Assembly (NCBI GenBank): GCA_009746045.1
Contig: RPFO01000213.1
Coordinates: forward strand, 7,541,194 to 7,605,193
DNA length: 64,000 nucleotides
Direction: 5' to 3'
Origin: Mesostigma viride
Lineage: Eukaryota; Streptophyta; Mesostigmatophyceae; Mesostigmatales; Mesostigmataceae
A program made the translations under genes and the position numbers. Below the pieces are notes generated by a model. That model searched no databases. It was not told where the DNA came from and saw nothing but the letters and a program-made list of their open reading frames with translations. Shown piece by piece: positions 25,796 to 53,700 of the stretch. Positions within the stretch are counted from its first letter, which is position 1. Each line of letters opens with the position of its first letter.

Positions 25796-27386
25796 CTAGG
25801 TAAGTGACGGTGAGTATGCAACTGTGACCATGTGAATTGTCACACGCCCTCTCTTGACAGCCTTTCCCATATGAATGCAAGCTGACGTGGCGGCCTTGAT
25901 TTAGTTTAGGGCGCAGGGGCATCGAGGACGAGCAAATAAAATAGGGTGTGGCGGTATAGAAAGAGCTATATATAAAAGAGCTAAACTATGTGATGAAGCA
26001 GCCCAAGCGGCCTAGCCAGCAAGCGGCGGTGCTAAAGTCGGCAAGTGGCGTAGCAAGTACACCGAGTCCCGTCAACACCGCCCTGGCCCCTGCACCGGAG
26101 CATGGTAGGCCGTAGGGGAGTCGCGCTAGCTGCCAAAAGTTGTGCAGACTGCAGTGGCGGCGATCCACCAAAGCGCTGGACATTTGCGGGATTTCGGGAG
26201 GCCTAAAATGCAGCCCTCATAGCTCGCGCCATACAGAAGGGTGGCTCCACAACACCTACTGGCCAATTCACAACCAATTAACTTGCCAAAATTCTACCAC
26301 TAACCCACGGGCCATGAGCGTCCAAACTGAGAAAAAATTTGCGGCGCGTGTCGGCCTGGGCTCTACTGGGTAAAACACAAGCTGATGGCACTAAATGCAC
26401 GAGCGCATGCTTCCTTCGATTTTTCAGCAAGCAATCAATTGCACGTTACACATTGTACAATAAGGACGTTGATAACCAGTAATGCAAACGACAGGTCATG
26501 ACCAGCCTTGTGAGATGCACGTACCTCTTTCTGCTTGCCACCACGGGTATTCACCCCCACGTCCACCGGCTCCCCCCCCGTTTAGGTTGCAGCTGACGGG
26601 TACCGCCCTGCGACTTTGCGGCAATTCCCCTGGACGATTTAGTTCCTGCCGCTTTACGGCGCGAGACAAATTCGGCACGGAATTAGGGGCAATGACATGC
26701 GAGCTCGGCAGCACAGTTGCAAACGTAGAACCTCCCATGGCGTTTGAATGACAACCTTATGCGAATTTGATGACAATTCGGTAAGAATTGTGATTAGAAA
26801 TTGGGCTATCTGCTAGTTGCGGGTAGCGAATTGTTGCACTGGCAGGCTCAACCTCAGAATTTTAGGGAATGTGACTCGGAAGTCGTAAGCGCCCCGCCAG
26901 TTGGTGCCACAGTTGTTGGGATTGCATCCACCTTGGAATCCAGATTCCTGCCACCGCGCCGCGTGGACAAATGGGTGGGTCTTTACTGCGGAGCAAGGGC
27001 AGCCACAAAGGCCATTTTGAGCTCGGATTTTTCCACTGTGGGGATCTCTTCTGCGCTGGCCATGAGCCCAAGTGTCCGCTCGCGGCGTCAAGTGTCCACG
27101 GCTCAGGGAATCTGACTGGATCCGGGAAATCGTGGGTACCTATTGCAGTGGGGGCCAACGAGGCAACGACCAGCCCGCGACGCGGTTCCGGCACATGGGC
27201 CGAATGCGTGCTGCATGCCCGCATTCGGGTCAAGTTTGCCCAGCTGGGTGGCCGTTGCCTCGCCCGGCGCGACACCAGCCGGAGGACGACGTTGGCTAGC
27301 ACATTTTTTTGTTCGCCATCGAAGTTCTAGACATCGCTCCATGGCTGGTTCTACCTTGTCGGTTTCTGTCGTCGCCCCCGGTAGCA
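25796..27386. other. Spacer between the minus-strand gene and the trihelix gene
   Basis: Holds the unidentified 5' region of the minus-strand gene and the upstream region of the plus-strand gene. A TATA-like ctatatataaaag (about 25966-25978) precedes an open plus-strand frame starting at ATG 25992 (KQPKRPSQQAAVLKSASG...) that reaches a possible donor near 26102. I could not extend it, and it may be chance. Confidence 0.4.
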
Positions 27387-28520
27387 ATGGCCGACAGTGC
27401 GCCGGGTTTAGCCAAACCCCCTGAAGCGGATGGCCAGGCGACGAACCTCGTAGTGGAGGACCCTTGTAAAGACAATCATGGCGATGAATTGAGTCGCGCT
27501 AGCGTGCCTTCGATCGCGGAAGTCGATCAAGCAGTCGTAGCAGCGGACTTGGCAGATCCTATCGGGTCCGAACTTCCCGTCGCGGAAAATGTTACAGTAG
27601 AATTGCCTGAGAATTTGGACGTGAAGGTAGCGGTGCCGGAGGCAACCCCGGTTGTCACCCCTGCTGTGGTTCCGCGCAGCACATTTAAAGGTGGTAGGCT
27701 TGGCCGCAAGAAATGGAAGGACGACGAGGTGCGATTACTCATAAAGACATGGGGCGATATCGTGGGCGAGATGCAGCTCAAGGGGTCGCAAATATGGGAG
27801 CGGGTCGGGGACCGCATGCGGAAGAATGGCTGCAACCGCAACCATGCGTCAGTTCGCAAGAAGTGGAGCGAGCTGTTGTGCCCCTATAAAGCATTTGTAA
27901 AAAAGTACAAAATCGGGTTAGATGGCTCGCCCCCGCTGCACGATATCTATTCGAGGCACCGGGAAGACGTCCCGGAATTTTTTGTCGAGATGCACGAGAT
28001 GCAGCAGAAGCAGCGGCTGGTCGCTCGCCGGCAAGCGGAGCGAGACCTCGCCGAGTCCGAGGGAAAAGACAAGGCCGGCAGCGTGGACGAGGCTCTCGAC
28101 TTGGTCCACTTCGCCGACGCCGGCAAGGGCAAGCGGCCTCTCACTGCCGGCGATGGCGACTGCAACGGCCAGGGCTCTCGCCTGAAACGTGCCACGCTTC
28201 TGTCCGGAACCAGGCCAGGCGGTGTCTCCTCCGACGAGGCCGCCCTGAGCACCCTGATCGAGATCTTGCCCAAGGCGGTCAGCTCTTGGGAGTCGGTCGG
28301 CAAGCTGCTGGAAAAACAGGCCGAGTCGCAGGAGCGCTTCGTTCAGATGTTCATCGAGCACGAGGAGCGCATGGCACAGAAGAACCGCGAGTTCATCCGT
28401 GAGCTATTCTCGGCACGTTTTGGGCCCACCTCTGCCGACATGCTCGCAGCGCAGGGGCACCTGGCAGACGCACATGCCCACGGGACGGTGCCACTGCTGG
28501 CCGAGAGCGATGTTTCGTAG
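27387..28520 (+). CDS. Trihelix/Myb-SANT-like DNA-binding protein, intronless
   Basis: One uninterrupted frame of 377 residues from ATG 27387 (the open frame extends upstream to about 27309 without a better ATG) to TAG 28518. Residues 109-173 form a Myb/SANT-like domain of the trihelix type: RKKWKDDEVRLLIKTWGD, then GSQIWERVGDRMRKNGCNR, then RKKWSELLCPYKAFVKKY, with the spaced tryptophans W110, W122, W137 and W160. An acidic, low-complexity N-terminus and a charged C-terminal helix (LLEKQAESQERFVQMFIEHE) follow the usual layout of such factors. It likely binds DNA in the nucleus. Similar proteins are both cellular transcription factors and the accessory protein of PIF/Harbinger transposons. 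The lack of introns beside intron-rich neighbours and the transposon-rich surroundings leave the second origin open, but no transposase partner or terminal repeats were seen. Confidence 0.85.
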   Translation: MADSAPGLAKPPEADGQATNLVVEDPCKDNHGDELSRASVPSIAEVDQAVVAADLADPIGSELPVAENVTVELPENLDVKVAVPEATPVVTPAVVPRSTFKGGRLGRKKWKDDEVRLLIKTWGDIVGEMQLKGSQIWERVGDRMRKNGCNRNHASVRKKWSELLCPYKAFVKKYKIGLDGSPPLHDIYSRHREDVPEFFVEMHEMQQKQRLVARRQAERDLAESEGKDKAGSVDEALDLVHFADAGKGKRPLTAGDGDCNGQGSRLKRATLLSGTRPGGVSSDEAALSTLIEILPKAVSSWESVGKLLEKQAESQERFVQMFIEHEERMAQKNREFIRELFSARFGPTSADMLAAQGHLADAHAHGTVPLLAESDVS

Positions 28521-29119
28521 TAGGAGCCGTCTCACAGAGTGGTCAATGATAGGTGCAGCTCGTGTGTACTTGATGGACTATTTGATTGATAGATTACGGC
28601 ACATGGTCCCATTTCGGGGACCATGTGCTGGGCCGTGTTCTTGGCAGGGCTATGACTGTTGCCTCCAATCCTGGCATGTAGAAAATGTCCACACAATTTT
28701 GGATGTGCGACTGTACATAAACAACAATGTCACGCAGAGCGGTCACGGGGTGGCGCCCATTCAGGATCGCCTCGTGTGGTGAAGGGAACCGTGCTGGGAT
28801 TTCCTGCTTGGATTTTCCTGGCTGTAAATATCGGGCGAATAACGTTCATGTATGCAGCTGCCTCCTGTATGGCAAGTGAGGCATGCTCACATTTGCAACC
28901 GTGCAGCTAGAGCTTGCCTGTTGGCCTTGGCGAGTCGAGTGCAGACAATTAATTAATGCAGCATCTAATTGACTCCGTGTGAGAACTTCTGCTCAGTTGC
29001 TAGAGTTGTGCGATTATAATTTTCTTTTAAAAACCAATCTTGAACTAGCTCAAGTAACATGCAGTGCTTGTTAGCATAAATAAGCGACAATCATTAATTT
29101 TAATCAACATCTGCCTCCA
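28521..29119. other. 3' flank of the trihelix gene
   Basis: No supported gene. An open stretch is present up to about 28780 but lacks conserved motifs. AT-rich after 28940. Confidence 0.5.
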
Positions 29120-29337
29120 TGCATACATGGCATGCTCCCCCTTAGCTGGGCATAGCGTGATAGACCATGAGGGTGCGGGTGCCCTGGTGCACCTAGAGCA
29201 AGGGTAGCTTACATTCCCACCCTTGCATGAAGAAGCTAGCCTAGGATGTATTAAAAGCCATACGCCCCTTCTCAGTTCTCAGGGATATGTGCTACATTTA
29301 CTCCCAACGGAGTGATGTTCCTAATTAATTAATTAAT
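29120..29337 (+). mobile_element. Retroposon with 3' hairpin (family B)
   Basis: Starts near gctcccccttagctgggcat (29132), matches 20110-20313 almost base for base, and ends in actcccaacggagt and an AATTAATTAATTAAT tail. It lies between the convergent trihelix and kinesin genes. Confidence 0.75.
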
Positions 29338-29576
29338 CTGCCTCCATCCGGAGGTCATGGACCCAACAACTCACCAAGTACGGAAAGTACTATGGTCGTC
29401 TACCACACCATGAATGTAGTATCGTAGTATACACTATGAGAGTCTTTTACGCACCCCCAAGACAATTGCTTACTCGCAAGTTACGTGCATCAGAACTGTC
29501 ACAAAGAGCCTGCCACTTGCAACTGCCGCAGGTAAGCATGCAGGCAGGCAGCAATTTACATCATAACATTCGGCAC

Positions 29577-46483
<16,907 letters not shown>

Positions 46484-48157
46484 CCTAATCCAGATGGCAA
46501 TACGGACAAGCTACTACCACTGCGGACATTGTATGCTTAGCGAAACCCAAAATCTGTACTTGACTAGCGAAATAAGGGCGGCAGTCAATTAGGCATGCCA
46601 GTGGCTACTAATGCCGGGGGAGCACCAACCAGTTGTAACAAGAAAACTTTTCCGTCATGGATAATCCGGACGGCATCAATATCCTTCATGCTACACCTCG
46701 AAACAACCATAAAAAAGCACAATCGTTGCAATCCTGGCTGCGTTGCTGTTCTGGCAATTGTGCCGGCGAGCAAGAAAAACCTAAATTCGCAGTAGGGAAA
46801 AGCGAATATATAAAAGTGACGTGAAATACGCGAGCGATGAGTTTTATAACTGACGACGTTCTGAGCGGTCTGAGCGGCATGCACACATATCTGCAACCGC
46901 TATGGCCGGCGTGAGATCCAACTGACTGACTGACAGACATGTCTGCAACCGTACATGTCACATTATTTAGTCGGCCACTATAGATTCTCTGCTGCTATTT
47001 GTGCGGCGTGGGACACAACAACAACAACAACAACAGTTAGTTAGTTAGTTAGTTAGTTGGATCCCACGCCGTCACATGTCACAGTACCCGTATCTGCTCG
47101 TATATACTTTAGTGGATTATCCGGCCCTCGGCCGATATGAATCTCTGTCGGGCTATGACCTGTGTGGGATCCCACTGAACCGAACATATCTGCAACGAGG
47201 ATTGAGATACACGTATGTACGGTTGCCGTGATGTTTGATAGTTGCTATTGGTGGATAAACTTCACTGGTGCCTCCTTGGGATCCTTGAACAGAGATGTAA
47301 ACGAAGTGTTGGCTTATCTCCCTACGGCGGTTGCACGGCCAGGGTGGGAGGAGAATGTGAATTGGCCCATGCGGCCCATGTGCGGCGTGGGAAACAACTG
47401 AACTGAACTGAACTGCATGTGAATTGGACTGAACAGCATTATTGACGGCAACAACCCACGTGTTGCACCAACGACACACGTGTTCACGCAACGACATACG
47501 TGTGGAACTGGCAAGTCAACTTCCGTGGCCACAGCTAGTAGATCAGGCTGGATCCTGTTCATCCTGGCCCAACGCCCATATGGCCCCCGGCCGTTACAAA
47601 TCTCTGGTACCCATCTCTGTGCGGCGTTGAGTTGAGTTGAGTTGAGTTTATTCCCGCGCAAGCACTGGCGTCTCCCGTTAACAACTAACAACTGACTGCC
47701 ACTTGCACTGGCAGATTGTGACTGCTCGCGGCCGACCAGGCCCGGCCCGGTGCGCGAACGCCTTTCGGAGGACCGTTGCTTCCGGACTGCAAAATTGCCC
47801 TCTTTTCTGTATTGCCGGGAAGGAATGTGAACTGGGAGAGCTATGGCCCAAAGTACATTAGCCCCAAATGTCACATTTCATATGCGGTCGTTTAGGATGG
47901 CCGTCTGCTGCCAATTCAATGAATAATTAGCTGGTCGACAGAGTTTCAACTTGTGCTTAACAAGCTTCAAGTCCTGCCCGGCCAGGCTTAGAACTCGTCC
48001 GTCTGGCGAGGAAAGAGGTCTAATAGGATGTTAGAGGAAACGTTACCTCCTCCTTCGTAGGCCGCATAAATGCGCGATTCAGAAGTTTCCTATTGGATGG
48101 AATTCTTGCACAGCGCAGGAGTTTCTCGAACGTGAACGCGGTGGTCGACTTTCGGGG
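46484..48157. promoter_or_regulatory. Bidirectional spacer between kinesin and B-box genes, with SINE-like copies
   Basis: 1.7 kb between the divergent start regions. It holds at least three copies of a SINE-like family sharing ggccctcggccg, aatctct and gtgcggcgt. Each ends in a different simple-sequence tail: CAA plus GTTA (47007-47060), TGAAC (about 47397-47415) and GTTGA (47625-47650). No TATA box or other promoter element can be assigned with confidence. Confidence 0.55.
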
Positions 48158-50709
48158 ATGGACGACTTAACCAATGGCATGGGCGCGCAGTTGGCAGATG
48201 CCCGGGCTCAGCCCACGTCCGACGAAGAAAGGCAGGAGAGAAGGAAACGTAGAAGAGAGAGAAGGGAAAAGCACGCATCCAGCTACCGAGATAATGAAAA
48301 GGAAAGATCTTCTAGTGTAGAACATAAGCAAGATCCTGCAAGGTTTGATGCGGAGTTTGACGAGCCCCGCTCCGGTCTTTGCGAGGTAAGATTCAACCAG
48401 TGTTCCTGAATTCGGGCACGTGCGTCGCCTACTAGCGATTTTGACGTATTCCGAGCGTATAACGTCCGCAATAGGCTTGGACAACGCAATTGGTTCATTA
48501 TGGGCGCGGCAGGTTTGCGAAAAGCGGCGCGCCGAGCTGTGGTGCGAGCAATGCGAAGACATGCTCTTCTGCCAGAAATGCGCGGATATCGACCACAGCA
48601 AGGGTCGGCGGAGGACGCACGCGCTCCTGCCCGTCAGCGAAGCCACCGTAGGGCAGCATTACAAGTACCAAAGGTTCGTCACACCTCTTGTTCAACCAAT
48701 CACCGTGCATTGGGTGTTGTTAATGAGCCAGGCAGCGCACGAGTGCGTCGACTGCACACATTAATTATCGGCCACTTACTGCTTTCTCTCGGGGCCAATC
48801 CCGTGCTATGGTAGCTCTTTTTACCTTGGCACAATGTCGTCATCGGTTTTTCAGGCTGCTCTTTTGGCGCAAGCTCAACCTACCCTCACATAGCAAATAT
48901 CCAAGAATTAATCAAAACCACCGAATGCAATTGACCAAGTTACTACCCTCCGCCTAGCAAAAATGAGGATTTGCCTCCCTGGATCTTGTTCAGGGGCATC
49001 TCTTGGGTTCGATTAACCCGATACCCGCTATGCAGTCCGCCCATCAGTTACTTGACCCCTTCCTTCCCTCCCAGGCCCCTTGTCTATGTGTTGCCATCGT
49101 CGCCGCTGCTCCCAGGTGCCGCGACCATGGCGAGAAGATCAAGGCCTTCTGCGAGGACTGCCGCAAGTCGGTGTGCGCGCTCTGCCTGCACATCGGTAGC
49201 CACGAGGTGGGCAACTGCGTGTGTGTCCTTGTGGGTCCATGGACAGCAGCCACGAGGTGGGCTTCTGCGCGTTTGTCCTTTGTGGGGCCATCAACAGCAG
49301 CCACGAGGTGAGGTGTGTGCCGTTATGGGGGCATGAAAACAGTCGAGCGGTTGGCTACTGCGCGTGTGCCGTTGTGGGGGCCATGGACAACAGTCATGAG
49401 CTTAGCCATACAGCGTGCCTGTGCCAGCAGTTTTCTATACAGCGTCCCTTGTGTGCATGTGCCTTGAGGTCATGAGCCAGATGCCTTCTGCTGCGCATGC
49501 TATCATGCCATGAGGTGGCCTGCTGCACATGCCATCGGGGGACATGAGCCGGTGGATGGGCTGCCGTGGCGGCACCGAACACTTTGTGTGTGCACTTGTG
49601 CTCGTGCACATTGTTCTCGGTTACCTGTCACAGGGGCTCCAGATCAGATCAGCTTCCCAGCAGGAGACTCTTCCGTTGGTGGTGCTGCCACCACTCTCTT
49701 TAATGCTCAGTAATCGCTTGCCTCAGTTTACTGAGACACAAACTTAGACAGGTTATAGAAACTGCAGCCATTACCATAGCCATAGACCACCACCGCCGCC
49801 ACCACCACCACCACCACCACCACCACCACCACCACCACCACCACCACCACCACCACCACCACCACCACCACCACCACCACCACCACCACCACCACCACCA
49901 CCACCACCACCACCACCACCACCACCACCATCACCACCACCACCACTGCCACCACTAGCGCCACCGCCACCGCCCCCCACCCCCCATCCCCCACCCCACC
50001 CACAACCACCGCCGCCGCCGCCACTACCAACAGCAGCAGCAGCAGCAGGCCAACAACAACAACAACAATAAGAATAACAACGCACATAAAAGAAAAAACA
50101 CAACATCGCCACAACAACAACCATTACCACAACGAACGACCACTACAGCAGGCGGCTTGCTTGCTGGTGGTGGGTGGGTGTGATGGGTGGATGGATGCAT
50201 GGGGGGGGTTGTGGGGGGGTAGGGGGGGGGGGGGTTAGGAGGGGGGGGGGGGGGGGTTAGGAGGGGGGGGGGGCGGGCAGGTGGGGCGTCATGGGCTCTG
50301 GGCTCATGCCGCCACTGCCCGAGCGATCCCATGTCACCTGTGTGACAGCCCTGTCATATGTCACATTGCGTACCCCTGCTGCCATCCTCCCTCACCTCGT
50401 GCGTGCCGGTGCTGCCATCGTCCGTCAACACTTGCATGCGCACAGGGCCACAAGGCGGTCAGTGTGGAAACAGCCTTCCGCCGCACCCGCGAGTCAATGC
50501 GTGCGCAAGCAGAGGCACTCATCAAGTGAGTGGGCAGTCGGGAAGAGGGACAGTGCTGGAAGAGTCGCAATAACAACAGTGCAAAGAAGGATGGCAATAA
50601 GCACAGACTTGGGAACTTTTTCAGACTAGGCTTATGGAACTCCGACCTAAGGATGGCAGTGCCCTGGGGGCAAGGCTGTTTGTTGCGGGCTGTAGCAGCC
50701 CCCCCCCCC

Positions 50710-50784
<75 letters not shown>

Positions 50785-53700
50785 TGCACGCTCTCGCATC
50801 TCGTCAGCTCTGCGCTTCATGTCTGTCCTGTCCGCATATCCTGTCGCATTTCACCTGGCGATGACCTTCCGCAGCATTCTATGCAGTATCAATTAATTAA
50901 CTTAACACGTGCTCCCGTTGGGGAGTCACGGAGCACCAGAGTGCTTTCAATCCCTGTGTGTGCACAGCGGGCAGGGGGCGGAGACCCCCCACTTCCCTCA
51001 TGCCACAGGGTGCACAATCGGCCCCGTCAAAACGATCCGGCATCCCCTGTGGGCGCAATAAAGCTGCGATGTAGCAAAAGCGTAGCGGATGCAGTAGGGC
51101 CGCGCCATGGTCCAGGGGCCACAGATAGGCTTGGAGCTCATTCAGAGGCGCCGGTTTGGGAGAATATAAAGGCCTCTCCCGGAGCCTGAGGGGTTTTAGG
51201 GGCATACCCAGGGTTCACCCATAACCCCCTGTGCAGTGTTCCCTTGGCCACTTTCCTTACCCTTGCTCTGCACCCTCCCCCTTCAACCCTTGCACATCGC
51301 AACCGGTGGCTTTTTCCACCCTCTCCCCATTGGGGGCCTTCCTCCCCGTCCCCTCGCCCCAGGGAGCGGCACCGCGTGGAAAGCTTCATCGATGACCTGG
51401 ACAATCTGGCCCACAAAGTGGAAGCGGTGCGTGGGCATTTTTTGATGCCCTTGCCATGCCTGTACCCACCTTGATGCGCGTTACTGGACAGGTACGCCAA
51501 CAACGTGGCATGCCATGCGTGGTGTGTGGCATGTAGCTAGCCATGCCTGTATTCCCACATGTGCCCCCTTTCCTAAACAGACCACGTTATGGGGTAGACA
51601 GCTCTGCCTCCATACAATTATATGACATCGCTCGTTCCCGTTGGGCCATGGGTCTGGGTCGGGGGGGGGGCGAAACCACGACGCTTGCTGGGATTCCCCC
51701 ATGACTAACACGCTCCCCTCAGAACCTTGCTACGCGTCGGTCCCTGCTTGGTGTCCGCAGCGCGCCAGCCGCCTGCGCGAGAAGCTGGCATCCGCGTGCG
51801 ACGGGTTCAAGGCCATCCTGGTGGACCGAGAGGCCCAGCTCACCACCACGCTGGCCGAGGTGTGTAATGATTCGAATAAACACACGGCCGAGGGTAGAGG
51901 CCCAGCTTACCTCCACGCTGGCTGAGGTATTTTACATCCCTGTTGTCCTTCTTCTTTCGTCCGTGTGATGAGTGCGGATTTGTCGAGGCCATCCTGGTGG
52001 TGCCTCAACGCCATGCTGGCCAAGGTGTTTTATGATCGGACGAGACTTCTGGCACACGTACAAGGGCCAGCACAGCACCACGCTGGCATATGGGATGGAT
52101 GGACGAAAGACAGAAATGCCTCTGGTATGATGTGCAGAGGTGAGGACCACGCTCGCAGCCATGCGATGTGGTGTGGAGAGCACCAACGGCCGTACTCAAT
52201 ACTCACCAACGGGCATCATCAGGCATGGGCTTCTGAGCTCTCGTCCCATCGCTCCCGCACCCCATACGTCTGAATGGGTTGCATTTCTAACGAATACCAT
52301 ACCCATGGCATGTGTGTGTGTGGCGCCTACCACACTCGTATGTATGTGTGTGGCACATAGTCATGCCTGTGCGTCTCACACACGCACGCCATATGTCTCG
52401 ATATCTCGCCAGCCACGGATGTGCAGACAGAGAAGCGTGCCACCACCACACGATTCGACAGTTTTCTGAGCTCCCAACCCACGCATGGCTCCCGCATGCC
52501 ATGTGTGTCTGTGTGTCTCACGCATGCCACATGTCACGCAGACGGAGGCCGAGAAGCTAGCCACGATCGCGCGACAGCGGCGACGATGGGTGGATATCTC
52601 CACCGATGTTGCCAGGGTAAGAGGAGCCGCATATATCATGTTTTCCTTACGCAGCCCAGATCGTTTGTGTGAACTATGCCAGCAGATCGTTTGCGTGAAC
52701 TATGCCAGCAGATCGTTTGCGTGAACTATGCACAGTTTGTGTCTACAGTTTGTAGTCTGTTTTCGAATCCAGTATGGCACCAAAAATTTTCGCTATCATG
52801 ATTGGTTGACATATTTAGGAGCCCACCGCACACCACGGTGACCAGAGCGGGCCAGCAGGCCGTTGCAAAGTTGTCGTGTGATAACAAGACCGATGCCCTG
52901 CCCAGCGTGGGAATTTCTTGTCTAAAAAAGGGTTCCAGCAAGCCTGTATCTACGGCTACTCTTCGTTGTAGAACATTCGGGCCAGTTGCAACATCATCCG
53001 TAGTAAATACTAGTAAATAAGCTCTATCATCGGTAGTTAATAGCTCTATCATCGGTAGTTAATACTAGTATATAAGCTCTATCATCCGCAGTTAATACTA
53101 GTATATAAGCTCTATCATCCGTATTTAATACTAGCATATAAGCTCTATCATCCGTAGTTGATACTAGTATATTAGCTCTATCATCCGTAGTTAATACTAG
53201 AATATTGGCTCTATCATCCTTAGTTAATACTAGTATATAAGCTCCCATTGCTATCTTAAGCATCCAGCTCTATCAATTCAAGTCTACATACCTAATCGTT
53301 TATTATTCTCACTCGCTCTTTTAATCCCTCGCTCTTTGTGTTCTTGTGCAACATGGGCCCCACGTCCGCCATTCCCATATTGCAACCTCGAACACAGGCG
53401 CGCAAGATGGCGGATGCCGCGCTGCAAGAGAATCACCCGGTGGCCTTCCTGCGCATGGCGGACGCGTTTGAGCAGCAGGTGGGTGTAGGCCGTGGGGAAG
53501 TGCCGTGTGCGGCACCGAGCACAGAAGGTCTTGAAGGGGCACCAAGCGCGGAACATGGGGGCTTGAAGGACTTGCACATATGGAGGAGATGGCGTGGCTC
53601 GCTAGTAGTTACCGCACCATGCTGCGCGGAGCAGAGCTTCAATGAGCATCGATATCCGAGCAACCAAATACATGGATAGACCCTTAAGAAAAAACAGGGT

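Noticed and set aside
25992-26102. First exon of a new plus-strand gene after a TATA-like box
   Set aside because: An open frame of 36 codons with a weak donor, but no continuation exon or conserved motif was found.
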